Assembly: GCA_034401135.1 (NCBI GenBank)
Contig: JAWZSP010000003.1
Coordinates: 496,001 to 560,000 of the forward strand
Reading direction: 5' to 3'
DNA: 64,000 bases
Source of the DNA: Volutella citrinella
Lineage: Eukaryota > Ascomycota > Sordariomycetes > Hypocreales > Nectriaceae
Below are positions 10,530 to 22,346 of this stretch, in pieces. Position numbers and translations under genes: made by a program. The first letter of the stretch is position 1. Each line of letters opens with the position of its first letter. The notes under the pieces were generated by a model that was given only the letters and a program-made list of their open reading frames with translations, had not been told where the DNA came from and made no database searches.

Positions 10530-12357
10530 ATGGCATCTACAAACATGCCCGCCGCCCCAATGGTAGACAACTTGGCGAAGACCATGGATGCCAAAGAATT
10601 TGCGCTCGAGGCAAACACGACTCCGGCCGCACAGCGAGGAGTGCAAGCCGCAGAGGCAGCCAAGTCTGCCATGTCGACCGGGGGACTGGTCGCACTCTTC
10701 TCGGCGTACGCGCAGCCTCATTCCCAAACCCGTCAGCCCCGGCTAACTCGTCGCTTGAAGAATCATCCTGAGCACCTTTGCTAGCTCGCTCCAAGTGCAG
10801 ACCACGTCCAGCACGCTGCCGTACGTCTACAGCGACTTCAGCGCCCACTCTCTGATCCCGACCACCGGCATCGTGTCGAGCATCGTCGCCGCGGTCTTTC
10901 GTCTTCCGCTTTCCAAGGTCCTAAACATCTGGGGCCGCGCCCAGGGATTCGCCGCCATGCTTGTCATCTACACCATTGGGTTGGTCATGATGGCTGCGTG
11001 CCAGGGCGTTGTGACGTACGCCGCGGCATCCGTCTTCGTCTGGACGGGGTTCGACGGCATGTTCTACGTCCTTTACGTCATCATTGCGGACAACTTTAGC
11101 CTGCGGAACCGCGGTTTCATGTTTGGCTTGTACAACGCCCCATACCTCGTCACGACTTGGGCTGGGGCTCCGGTGGCGAGCAGGTTCATCAGCGGCGCTG
11201 GCTGGCGGTGGTCATTCGGAACATTTGCCATTGCTGCTCCTGTCACGGGCATTCCGTTGATCCTGTTTCTTCTCTGGAGCTACCGCACGGCCAGACTGAA
11301 AGACGCAACGCCCGAGAAAAGCGAGCAAAGGGGCGTGTGGGAGTCTGTCAAGTACTACTGGGTCGAATTTGACTGTGAGTATTCTTTTGCTGTTTAAGTT
11401 TAAGAAGCTATTGTTCTGACATATCTAGGCATCGGTCTTGTCCTCCTAGCCGCGGCTTTCTCCCTGTTCCTGCTCCCGTTCAGTCTCTGGACTAGACAAA
11501 CTCGTGGATGGTCTTCCCCAATGATTATCTGCATGATGGTCTTCAGTGGCGTCGCCTTTATCCTGTTTGGGGTATGGGAGAAGTACCTCGCGCCCAAATC
11601 ATTTCTCCCCTGGGACCTGATTCGAGACCGAACAATCATCTGCGGAAGCATCGCATCGGCGAACACGTACCTCATGTACTTTGTGTGGTACTCGTACTTT
11701 TCTTCGTCACTACAGGTTGTGCAGGGCCTGCCCATCACCTTTGCTGGCTACGTGCTCAATATCCACAGCGTTGGCTGGGTGGTGGCGGGTATTGTTGCTG
11801 GTGCTCTAATCAAGACTACGAGTCGGTACAAGTGGATCGCCCTGTACATGGGAAGTCCGCTGCAAATCCTTGCCACTGGTCTCATGTTTCACTTCTCCAA
11901 GCCTGACTCTCCCACAGGATTCATCGTCATGGCCCAGATCTTCCTCGCCCTCGCCGACGGACTCATCTACCTGACATCTGAAGTCGCTGTCCTAGCTGTG
12001 ATCGAAAACGAACACATCGCCGTGGTCTTGGCCGTCTACAACATGATGACTAGCATCTTCCAGGCTGTGGGGGCTACTATTTCAGCAGCCATATGGACCA
12101 AAGTGTTCCCTGAGTACCTCGCCAAGAACCTGCCGGGGAGTGCTCAAGCGAACCTTGCGGATATATACGGCAGCATCAATACCCAGTTGTCATATGAACC
12201 TGGAAGCTTGGAGCGGGTTGGAATTGTGAAAAGCTATTCCCAGGCCATGCAGAACCTCTTCACAACCTCCTTGTGTCTCTCCATCATTGGCCTGGTCGCC
12301 ACCATGTGTTGGAAGAACGGCAGCGTGGAGAAGCGACGCACGCCCTCCAAAATCTAG
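10530..12357 (+). CDS. MFS transporter of the siderophore (SIT/ARN-like) type, three exons
   Basis: Proposed exons: 10530-10705, 10761-11374 and 11429-12357, giving 572 residues with all phases matching. An in-frame ATG 20 codons upstream is an alternative start. After a hydrophilic N-terminus of about 45 residues there are many hydrophobic spans, enough for the 14-helix topology of this subfamily. The segment STLPYVYSDFSAHSL followed by a pass through IVSSIVAAVFRLP, and later WGRAQGF, DNFSLRNRG and WRWSFG, are as expected for fungal siderophore-iron transporters. The protein should sit in the plasma or a vesicle membrane and move a small molecule by proton coupling. The family likeness is why a metal-binding product is worth considering, though SIT-like proteins can carry other compounds. 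Confidence 0.82.
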
Positions 12358-12597
12358 CTTTACCCTGGTGTACATCTAATTATAGCACGAGGATTGGAAT
12401 ATTCACTTCGATGGTGCTTGCAGGCTTCGATATAGTGGTTGAAGCCATTGGAGGGATTGTAAGTGAATGATGGGCCAGCCTTCAGACGCCTTCTTCCCTC
12501 TTGCTACTCCAACTGCAAATCTCAAATCTCGCTACCTTCAGGGTCCTAATATACGCACTCAAAGCCACAGAATGCTTTTATTAGCCGGAATAACAGC

Positions 12598-13813
12598 CTA
12601 GCTATACAAATTGATACGCTCAAACATTTTCGTCGAATATTCTCGGTGCGTAACCGGCTCAAACCTCTGATGCCCAATTTTCTCGACCAACGATGGCTGT
12701 GGCTGGATGACACCGTCTGGGACTGGGCCAACAAAGTATGGGATCGAGTAACGAGCGGCATCTGGATTCTGAATGACCACTTGGTGAAGTGCGGAAGGAT
12801 ACAGGCCTGTTCTGTTTTCAGTATTCCGTGGGGTGGCAGAAATGTGTATACTCACCATTTGAGAGGCGCTCAAACATGTCACCAATGTTCATATACACGA
12901 CGCCTTCGATTGGAACAGCGTCCACAAAGGTATCTGATGCACGATCTAGGAACTTCAGTCCCCCGTTGGAGTCTTGGAATAGGAGGGTAAAGGAGCTATG
13001 TGCCAGTCAATACCGAAAGCCACAAGATTGAAGGATGCGGGATCGGTCACCTCCAGTCTGTGTGAGCTCCGATGCGAGCCGCATACCGGTCTTTTGCAGC
13101 GATACCATCAAACGGTGGGTAATGAAGCAGTCGGAGCTGGTTCTCTTGCCCAGCATGGAGATTGCGTACGGCTTGGGCCTCGTTCTCGGTCAAATTGAGA
13201 CTCATAATCAGGGCCTCAAGAATGGCGACGGATGTCTTTTGCAGCTCCCAGTAGAAATTCGACATGAATCCTCGGAATCCTGGGAGAACGCTCTCAGGTA
13301 ACCAGATGTTTTGCTCAAGCTTGTTTTCTTCGCTGCCGATCTCGTAGCTTTCCTGGTCATGTTTAAGTTGGGGCAACTCGGCGCAACGGGGCGTTTACAT
13401 GCCTTGAAGTCAGTAGTCTGGGAGTAGGCCTGTTTCTTTGCTTCGTCTGTGGCCTCCTTGGCAGTCTTGGCCGCGACACGTTCTCGTCCTGTTCCCGAGT
13501 ATCCGCGGTGCGGAACTGGGGCATCAGGATGAGGCGCCTTCATCTTATCATCGTAAGGCAGGCTGAAGAGCCTCTTGGACATGTCGAATGCTTGCTCTAG
13601 CAACCCTGGGGACACTCCATGGCCTGTTATGCCAACCCAACCGTTTGATGTAAGTTTCAAGCGCAATTCATCTGCTGCTTCTCGCCGGGATGCCGCATCT
13701 CCGTGAGATGTGAAGGGCGAAAGGTTGACGACGCAATCGTGGTGTCCGTCGGCTCCTATGCCAAGGTCATGTCCAGCAGCTGTCATTTTGAGCTGTTGGG
13801 GAAGCTCGTTCAT
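12598..13813 (-). CDS. isopenicillin-N-synthase-like 2OG-Fe(II) oxygenase, four exons
   Basis: Proposed exons: 13813-13403, 13352-13051, 12995-12856 and 12806-12598, giving 353 residues. The start at 13813 (MNELPQ) is the first ATG of the frame; 13786 is an alternative. The first intron begins with GC rather than GT (AAG|gcatgt...gaccag|GAA), because the nearby GT would create a stop. The N-terminal DIOX_N-type region is VVNLSPF ... GVSPGLLEQAF. The iron and co-substrate motifs are H234-x-D236 (GAHTDWS), H292 (YPSALHQVV) and R303-x-S305. The family performs oxidative ring closure, hydroxylation or desaturation. It is a second iron oxygenase beside the TauD-like enzyme. It shares a 0.9 kb intergenic region with the Zn2Cys6 regulator. 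Confidence 0.83.
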
Positions 13814-14726
13814 CAAGTGATGGAGGTGCAGGAATCGAGGGAAGTGAGCCAGCAAAGCTCCGTAAATTAGGCTCCGGAGCGTCCGATCGATCGGGCGTCA
13901 TTGGTTGTGCCACATCTGATGTCATTGGCGCTACGTTTGTCAGCCTGTCAGCCTAGCAGCCTTCTCTTCTTGGAGCTTGCCCTATCTTGTGCCGATGCAA
14001 GGAGAAACTGTATTTTGCAGAGGCAAGTCAACGTTGCGGCTCGTTTTTATGCGTCGAGCTATATGCATGACCTTCCTTGCCAACGTTAGAGTTCAACGGG
14101 GAATATATCCTCAAGGTTAAGCGTAAATATTGTCAAAGATGCCCATCTCCATTTTTGTCGGGTTAAGGAAGAATTTCGGGAGGCAGTTTATCAAATCGGT
14201 AGATGTAGAGGGTTCTGGCTTCAGGGTGAATAGACAGATCCCCATTCACAGCCAGAGTCTGGTGGCTGCTGGTCCTCCCCTCGTCGGACATGCACGAAAC
14301 CCGGGTAGCCCGCAGGCGCCGTTCAACGCATCTACTATTCTGTGCAGTGGCAAATGCTCTCCAGTCAGCTTTAAAATAAATTGAGGACTATAGGGAAATC
14401 CACGTTGACTTTGCTTGGCAGTTTTGCCTCGGTGTTCAAAGGACACTTCAATGTCCATGTCCCAAACCGGCAGCATGTCGCGACCAAAGGTGGCGCAGCC
14501 AACGCAGCATTGTTCTGGAAGCTGTAACTGGCCTGAGTGCCTGAAACAGCTGCAAAATACCCTGGCTACAGCGCTCTCGGCCTTACCGGCTTGCCACTGA
14601 AAATTACACACGTTCTTTTAGCTGCGCCTCATTAGCCAAACGAGGTAATGCCAGTCTTAAATCTCCTGCTGGACCAGCTCTGCGGTGAACTCGATCGACG
14701 AAACACCCGAAACGAAAGACTAAGAT
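13814..14726. other. intergenic region between oxygenase and regulator
   Basis: About 0.9 kb of divergent upstream sequence. It presumably holds both promoters and the regulator's 5' leader. Short frames are present but none carries a motif. Confidence 0.4.
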
Positions 14727-16732
14727 ATGAATCTCTTGCAAGCAAACTCGGTAATCGAGGGCGAAGGAATCTTGGTACCCCTAGGTCAAGCAGCAAGGGA
14801 GCCCCGGGTGCGGGCAGTGAGGAACGGGTGTCTAGTGTGCCGAAGACATGGCTCACGCTGCGACTGCCGACGGCCCATCTGGTGAAGAAGCCCACACACC
14901 CATACGTGAAGACGATGCTGACCGGAGAATGAACCGAACAGCACCAATTGCGAGCGCAGCCAGCTAGAATGCCGCTATCCCGCGCCCCAGGTGCCGCTTC
15001 GAGAGCGCAGAAACATACAGAACGGGCTGCTGCCAGGCGAGCATCAGCCATGGGTCCTCGGCGCCAGCAGCAACTCAGTCTCTAAGCCGGACTCTGTATC
15101 TCACACTCAATCCGACACCCCGGTCTCGTCGGCGCCGGATGGGGACTCTTTTGGACACCAACCCACCGGCGCGCCTCGCCAGCCCACGGCCCCGTTCAGT
15201 TCCTGTAACAGCTAATCGGCATTCTTCCTCGTCCCGCACGAAATGCCATCAATGTGGCTCACCCGCTCCTAGGTTTCCCTTCCGACGCAACCAACCCGTT
15301 CCGCGACGCTGCCAAATGGTAAGTGGCCCTCGTCATCTCACATGCTTGCATCATCGCCTCCGGCGTTCGTTTACTTACAAGCGCGCACCAGGTTCATGTA
15401 CGATGCGGAGCCACCAGATGCAGGGCGTGACAGGCTCCTCGCTGCCGCATCCGACTTGGTGCAAAACACGGGCCAGATGGATGAGTTCCAGTGCGCCTTT
15501 CTACGTCACAAGCTCGACTCGGTGCGCCAGATCAACGAGGGTCTTGCGAGCTCACGGCCTAGGGAGGCTGCCCACTGCCTCATTTCCGTCTTGGCTCTGA
15601 CACTTGTCGAGGTGGGTGCCACCCGTCGCACAAGTGGCTACTGGAATAGTGTACTAACAACGTCGCAGGGTATTTGCGCAGACCTGCAGTCGGCATTCTC
15701 CCAGCTCGATGGCATTCTGGGGGAGATTGCACTCCTCCAGAACTCCCACCCAAGGCGCAAGCTGGACTGGGACAGCGAAAACGAACCGGTGAACCGATTC
15801 CTTCTGTTGTGAGTCCCTCCGAGCTTCCCAGATGCTCCTACTGACGGTACCCTTGCAGCACGACAGGATTGCTGCTGGCCGCCAAGGGGCTCATGCCAGA
15901 TACCTTGGACATGGGCGTGTCAGACCCCTTTGCCGAGCAGAATTCCCAAAAGTGGCCACCAAGCCAAGTCACTACGATGGATGCGACCATGAAGTTGAAT
16001 GTGCTGCGGCTGATTCCAACCTTCGACCTCCCGCCCGTGGGCGCAACCATGCAACTCATCGACAGCCGCCCCATCATCCACTGCCTCAGAAACATGACCA
16101 TGGAGTTTGCACGGCGGCCAGGCCAGTCGGACCCGGTCGCCGAGAAGAAATGGGTGGCCGACACAGGCAGCCGCCTCATGTTCGCCATGGCCGAGGCACA
16201 CACCCAGTCCATCACCACCACCGACGACACACCCAGCGTCAACCCAGACAGACTCACATCTTCATGGGCCGGCACCTGCGCGAGCATGCTTCTCTACGTC
16301 CACTTCGTCCTCGGCCGCCACATCTCGGGCCCCGCGCTGGACCCTAAGCTGCACAGCCTGCTGCTGCACCACGTCGAGCAGGACATGAGGAACAGCGCGC
16401 CCGAGCTGAAAGCGGCGTTTGGCCCGCATAGAGAGGCGTCCGACTTTTGGCTGTGGCGGGCCTTTGTCGCGGCCGTGAGCCTCGACGAGGGAGTCTGCGT
16501 GCCGTCGGCAGAGGTCAACTTGGATCACTACCGGGCCTACTTCCAGGCCCTTGTGGTCGAGTGGCTCGACAAGATGGATGCCTTCTCGTGGATGCTGTTC
16601 CAGATGCGTTTGGGAAACATTGTCTGGTCCAAGAGCCGCAATCAGCTGGCCAAGGGCCTGTACGACCGCCTCTGGTCTGTCGTTTATCCGCGCCCGGGCA
16701 GCCCTAGCCAGCAACAACTGGTCATTTTCTGA
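14727..16732 (+). CDS. Zn2Cys6 transcription factor, six exons
   Basis: Proposed exons: 14727-14881, 14942-15204, 15273-15318, 15392-15611, 15669-15808 and 15859-16732, giving 565 residues. The zinc cluster spans the first splice junction: cysteines 35, 38, 45, 52, 55 and 62 with spacing C-x2-C-x6-C-x6-C-x2-C-x6-C. Cys52 is formed only when the 60-bp intron is removed, which strongly supports the splice. After a Pro/Ser-rich linker comes a helical region with LVQNTGQMDEF and QGICADLQSAF; this resembles the AflR-like or fungal regulator C-terminal domain. The protein should bind DNA in the nucleus and is the obvious candidate for control of the neighbouring enzymes. The fourth intron (57 bp) is in frame and stop-free, so retention would add 19 residues. 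Confidence 0.85.
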
Positions 16733-16914
16733 TCAGCCGGCTCACCAGCTCTCATAGATGGAGTAGCACTACATCATAGGCCAAGCCGCAAACTTCAAAT
16801 AACTAGTGTATAAACAGACATGATTTAGCAATTATATACTTCTAGTATGAGTATCAATCCGCAAAACAGAGCAGTGCATCATTAGTAGATGCGCCGTTCA
16901 AATTGTCGCCCGCG

Positions 16915-18093
16915 TCAGACACCCACATCCCAATCTCCAAGCTTCTTCCAGTCCTTCCTCTTATCATCATCCTTCTCTTCATCTTGATCTTTCACCTGAT
17001 TCTCTTCCTCTTTATCCTCTCCATCCTCTACCCCTAGAGCCATCCGCTCCATCACCCGCGTCCTCTCGTCCTGCAACCTCTTCCCCGCCGCGTCGCGCTC
17101 CCTCTCCGCGTCCTCCAGCTCCTGCTTCACCCCGAGCAGCCGGTCCTTGGACAAGTCCCGCTTCTCCAGGAGCGCATCCGCGTACTCTTGCAGCTCGTCC
17201 CTGGCCCGCTCAATCTGTCCTAACGTGCACTTTGAGCCGTCGAGGAGGACGCCGACGGCTATGGTGCGCCGGTCGAAGCGGTCGTCGCGCTCCGAGACGA
17301 TGCTCTGGACGGCGAGACTGGGTATCTCGGAGAAGTGGGCGCGCGAGGCCAGGTCGTACGACTTGGTGAAGGCAAGGTAGGCTTCGCTGATTTGCATGTG
17401 CCGCTCGTGGTCGTTGGAGAACTCGATGACTCCGTGCTGGCCGGGGAGAGTGGCACTCAGGGCGGGCTGGATCTCTCTAAGGGCGTCCTTGGCCTTTTCA
17501 TGGCTCTGCTCGAGTAGGGAAATGATGCTCTCCTCCTCCCGGCACCGTTGGCGGATCTGATCACAGCTGTCGCGCGACTCTTGGCAAAGCATCTCCAGCT
17601 CGTCCTCGTACATGAAGGGGGGTGTGGGCCCGTTGAATATGCCGCGGTAGAGAATGTTGAGCTCCTCCTGGGCCTGGCTGTGCCGCTTTTTAACTAGCTG
17701 TAGCTCCGCGACAGCCGCTCGTGCCTCTTGGAGCTGGTAATGAAGGGCATGCGTGGTGACGGTCAGCTCGTGCTGCTGCCTCAGCACATCAAAGTACTCT
17801 TCCTCCTCCTTCTTGGCCAAGGCGGCAAAATCGCCCTCCCGGCCTGCGGCCTTGTACATGAGGCGCCAGACACAGCTGTCGCGATACTTGACGTGGTCGG
17901 CCATCTCCTTCTTGCGTTTCCGGTCGAGCGCCTTGAGCTCCATGTCGTGCTGTGAGATTTGTGCGCCCAGGGCGTTGATCAGGGAGCTCTGGTTCTTGAG
18001 AGCTGGGATTGCATGGTCGGTTTCAGCGAGGGTGTGAAGGAGTGTGATGTTTTGGTCGAAGGCATCTTTGATGCTTTCTTCGAGAGACGGCAT
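16915..18093 (-). CDS. coiled-coil protein of unknown function
   Basis: A single exon of 392 residues if translation starts at 18093 (MPSLEESIKDAF). An in-frame ATG at 18372 would give 485 residues, but the extra part is Pro/His-rich and looks like leader sequence. The body is dominated by charged heptad-like stretches (KKEEEEYFDVLRQQ, ERARDELQEYADALLEKR) typical of long coiled coils. The last 45 residues are almost only Glu, Asp and Lys. There is no signal peptide or enzyme motif. I do not recognise a named family. It is convergent with the regulator gene, only 180 bp away, and is probably not part of the cluster. Confidence 0.72.
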   Translation of the reverse strand: MPSLEESIKDAFDQNITLLHTLAETDHAIPALKNQSSLINALGAQISQHDMELKALDRKRKKEMADHVKYRDSCVWRLMYKAAGREGDFAALAKKEEEEYFDVLRQQHELTVTTHALHYQLQEARAAVAELQLVKKRHSQAQEELNILYRGIFNGPTPPFMYEDELEMLCQESRDSCDQIRQRCREEESIISLLEQSHEKAKDALREIQPALSATLPGQHGVIEFSNDHERHMQISEAYLAFTKSYDLASRAHFSEIPSLAVQSIVSERDDRFDRRTIAVGVLLDGSKCTLGQIERARDELQEYADALLEKRDLSKDRLLGVKQELEDAERERDAAGKRLQDERTRVMERMALGVEDGEDKEEENQVKDQDEEKDDDKRKDWKKLGDWDVGV

Positions 18094-18937
18094 GTTGTTG
18101 GTGGGTGTAGATGTGATGAACGAGATTGGTGAGTCTTGAATAGGTGAATGGCCACAGAGGGGGCTGTCGTCCAATATATACCGCATCAAAGTCTCCCGAT
18201 CGTAGGCTACCTCAGAGAGGTGGCAGCGCGTGAGTGAAGGTAGTGGTTGATCATGGTGCTGATGCCGTGGAGCGGCGCTTAATTCATTGGTCGTCGCTCT
18301 CCCGCAATAGGGTGGGCCATCCACTGCGGCCCCGGCGCAGGGCTGATGAGTCTCAGAAACAGAAAAATACATGATCCTGTGCTAGGCGCGTAGCTGTTGG
18401 TTGGCATTTTACCAGCGGGGTGGCCCACACGGAAATGCGACCTGGGTCACGGAGACTGGCCTCTGTGCTCACGAGACGAGGCTTGGTCGAGGCTCAGCAT
18501 CCAGAACCAACACAACATAACCACCTGCTAGCATCCAACAACTGTCTATCATGCACTTGGGGAAATTTGGCTGGTCCCATGACTTTTGCAGATTAAAAAA
18601 TGGATGAATGCTCTTAAATCATCCAACGTGGTTATGAGAGGCAGCATTTGGCTTGCGATTGGGTGGCTGATGTCATGGGCAGGATGAAGGCTGCAATACA
18701 ACTTAAATTGACTGTTCAAATGCAAGAGACGAATGCAAGTCAAGCTCAAACGTATTTAAAATAATACAATGATATATCTAGCCCATGCTCGACCTAGATC
18801 GCTGCTACCATGACAGCTAAGACGGCCTCAAACCCCTACCACTAGGTCATCTGAGATGAGGCTCATAACCCAGAGTTTCACAGCTCTTGAGTTGGGCATC
18901 AGCCTTTCCGCTCAGTCTTACCCTCCACTTTTCAGTT
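18094..18937. other. intergenic, no gene seen
   Basis: This 0.84 kb gap separates two minus-strand genes and includes the promoter of the coiled-coil gene and the 3' region of the sugar transporter. The part near 18,590-18,790 is AT-rich. No gene is supported. Confidence 0.4.
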
Positions 18938-20737
18938 TCAGACCTTGTCAGACTGACTTCCCTCGTTATGTGAGATGCTGCCAGGCTTGCCAGAACCCTT
19001 GGACTCCCCGGCGACGATGACTGGCTCAAACGTAGAGGGAGGCTTCCAGCTAGTCGACTTGCGAGCAACCGAGACCTCCTCGTACAGCAGATTAACTTCT
19101 TCAAGAGTCAGACCCTTGGTCTCATAAATGAAAAAGTACACGAAACCGATGCAGAGGAAGCAGGCTCCAAACCAGACGAAGAAGATCTTGGACTGCAGGT
19201 TGGCATAGCCCTCTCCGTAGTTAACCAGGTATGGCGTCGAGAAGGCAATGGCCCAGTTGAGGAGCCAGTTGGTCGCCACGGCCATGCTGATGCTCTTGGC
19301 GCGCGACTTGAGCGGGAAGATCTCGCCGTTGACGACCCAGGCGAGAGGGCCCCAGGTAGAAGCGAAGAAGAAGATGTAGATGCAGACGAAGGATACGGCA
19401 ACATTTTGGCCAGCGGCGCTCTTGACAATGACTTCACCGTGGTCGTTTTGTGTCGTCGACAGAGTGCCGGATACAGCAACGATGAGCTGGGAGACGCACA
19501 TTCCGATAGCGCCCCAGAGAAGGAGGGGTCGGCGGCCCCATTTATCGATGGCATACATCCCAGGGACGGTGGAGGCGACGTTGATGGCGGATGTGATCAT
19601 GGAGATGACGAAGCCACTGGAGATGCCAGAGTTCTGGAAGTATTTGGTTCCATACTAAGAAGAAGGTTAGCTACTGCTTAAGACGATGCTAACAGACATG
19701 TTGTGCTCACATAGAAGATGAAGTTGACTCCGGAGAGTTGCTGCAGCGCCTGGAGGGCCATTCCCGTGAACTGTCGCTTGAGGAGAGGGGCTCGGAAGCA
19801 GTCCAGGTATGTTGCCGGGCTGACAGTCATTTCGTGGTCATGATTGGCTTGCACTTCTGCAAGCTCTTGCTGAATTGCAGGGTGGTCAGGGGGGAGACGA
19901 CGCAGCCTACCAAGAGACCGGGCCGCCGCCTCTGGCTTGTTCTTCTTGATAAGAAATCGAGGAGTTTCCGGAAGAAACAGCATGCCGGCGAACAAGATCA
20001 TGGACCAGGCAAACTGTACGGCCACGGGGATTCTATATGCGCCAGAGTCGTTCCGCTTGCCCGTGGCGTTGTTGACGATGGCTGCGAGCAGGAGGCCGAT
20101 GGTGATGGACAGCTGGTACGCGCCGACGATGGCGCCTCGGATCCATTTGGGAGCCGTTTCGGATTGATAGAGCGGGACTGTGTATCAAAGTGAGCAAGCG
20201 ACTCTTAACGGATTCAACACGGGATACTCACTCATGGCAGAAACCATGCCAACGCCGAACCCGGCAAAGAATCGACCGGCGAGGAACATGGGGATAGCCG
20301 TGGCGACGGTTTGCAGCACAACACCCAAATTGAAGATCCATGTCGAAGCAATCAGGCCCGGCCGCCGTCCGAGGTAGTCGCTAAACAAAGCAGTGCTAAG
20401 CGCGCCAAAGAAGGTCCCGGCCGAGAGGATGGACACAATAGCCGACTCCTGCGAGGTCGTGATATTGGGGTGACCATTGGGGTCGACGTATCCGGTGCTG
20501 AAGAGCTTCTGCCAGTACGGCATGGCCATCAGCCCGCTGATGACGCCGGTATCATACCTTTATCGTATCTAGTTTCAGCAATCCGGACTCGAGTCATTCG
20601 TGGTGCGGAGCCGCAGATGGAACTTACCCGAACAAGACGCCACCAAAAGCCACGAAGAAGCCCACGGCGATGGCTGGCCAGGAGCTCCCAGCGTCGCCCT
20701 CGGGCTTGGTCAGTGAAGCACGGCGTAAAACATCCAT
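18938..20737 (-). CDS. MFS monosaccharide (hexose) transporter, four exons
   Basis: Proposed exons: 20737-20628, 20557-20232, 20177-19711 and 19654-18938, giving 539 residues with matching phases and GT-AG introns. The sugar-porter signatures are present in order: YDTGVISG at the first helix, DYLGRRPG in the loop between helices 2 and 3, PETPRFL before the central loop, QQLSGVNFIFYYG in helix 7, DKWGRRPLL, and YETKGLTLEEVNLLYEE at the C-terminus. Twelve hydrophobic spans fit. The family takes up hexoses across the plasma membrane by proton symport or facilitated diffusion. It points away from the cluster and has no evident link to it. Confidence 0.92.
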
Positions 20738-22344
20738 GGTCGGTTACTATGCCGAGGGAAGTAGTCTGAAGATGCGCTGATGAAGTGATACAAATGGGGG
20801 AGGTTTGGCCGACGACGCAATGTGCAAGTACAGCCTCAATTGCTCTGCTGGATATTCAGGTAGTTGATATCTGCCATGTCGGACCAAAAACCGGGGCATC
20901 ATGGTCCTTTTATCCTCAAATCTGACCCAGCTGTTGATATGGGTAGCCCAGGTTTCCATACACGACTGTATGAGCCAAGCTCCCTCAAGGCTAGCAGCCA
21001 GGCCCGAGGAGGACGCTTGTCCCAGTTTTGCCAAGGCCAGGTTCTCAATTCATCGCTAAGCAAGCCGGCCAGCCAGTGACAGCGAGGAGAAAACGGCCGA
21101 CGGCCAGGCCGATCACAAAGTGGATGGGTGGGGGCCTAGCGGCAACAATTGGGGAAGCCATCTTGAATCTGCTTAGGGGCCCCAAGGAAACGGAGGGATG
21201 GCGATGAATCTATGCCCATTTTGCTCTTGCCAGCATGTGATTAAAGGGTTCAATGCGAGCGAAAGGGCGGCGAATTTAAGACACCGATACTAGATGAATT
21301 GCTATTTACTGATGCCTCAGATGTATAAAGAGCCTTCACGAGAAGAACAAGACTCGGTACCATCAAGATGCAGTGGACGACAACTCCTCCCCCCCGCACC
21401 CTTCCCCATGGGTGATGGTGGCATCGCCTCCCCGCAATCAGACATCGCTCTAATAATCCGGGGCACCCATTACTTCACGAGCTATACGTAAAAGAACCAT
21501 ATTCAAGGACCGGGGTGCTGGGAATTGTTTCATTTTCGCAAACGCGAAAGCCGAGACTGGTCGTGGGGAAGGCGGGAGATGCCTAACGCGGCGGGTCCGG
21601 CCCTGAGGCTTCCTCTTTGGGACAGGCCGCCTTGTGTGGTACGGAGATGCTTTCGGGCCATCTGTGGGACCCGGGATCGTCTTAATCGACTATTCAATTA
21701 GCTTCCTGGTTCGTGGAGCTTCTCAAAGGGGTTTGGGGCCTCGAATTACAAGCTTTATGATGTTGGGGAAGCATGAGATGATGAAGATGTCATGATGAGG
21801 CGAATTACCAGAGGCCGCAACTGCCCCAGGTTGCACAGAACCCCGACCAAAGAATCAGTCATCTGCTATCACACAGCACACAGCTCTCTCTATAAGTTCG
21901 AAATGGAATATCTGTAATCCACAATATCTTCCATCTCCATTCAAGCCTGAAGCAGGATCTCTCAACCCGAATAGCCGGTATAACCAGGGCCATGTTAGCA
22001 AGACTCTCCACAAGTAATTCGGTGTGCAGGCATCAAGCTGCCAAGTCAACTAGGTATGGTGCATTAAACGAAACCATGTGAAATTTTCTCCCTCTTTTCC
22101 ATCGCCTCATCTAAGCCGTCTGCCTGGAGCATCATGCGGCCTCATGATCCTGGGCGGCCATCGGCCCGGGCGAGACGACCTACTGGTCGACACTACGCCA
22201 CACAACGGATCGGCCGCCACCATTCTCATCTCTGACCGTTTTTCCTACCTACCATTTCCCGGTACTAGCGCGCACGCCGCTTTAAATCAGTCTCGGTTCA
22301 GTCCAACTGCCCCCTGTCCTTGACCAAGACAGGCAACTTTGAGG
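20738..22344. other. intergenic, no gene seen
   Basis: The 1.6 kb between the hexose transporter start and the transposon holds the transporter promoter. The composition is ordinary and not RIP-like up to the TA at 22345. No coding frame with recognisable content was found. Confidence 0.5.
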
Positions 22345-22346
22345 TA

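Noticed and set aside
13814..13855. Upstream extension of the IPNS-like oxygenase
   Set aside because: The extended frame begins with TTG, not ATG. The first ATG is at 13813.
18094..18372. N-terminal extension of the coiled-coil protein
   Set aside because: An ATG at 18372 is in frame, but the extra 93 residues lack the heptad pattern and are Pro/His-rich; it is kept only as an alternative start.
18938..20737. Hexose transporter as part of the metabolite cluster
   Set aside because: It is a standard sugar porter separated from the regulator by an unrelated coiled-coil gene; there is no evidence beyond proximity.
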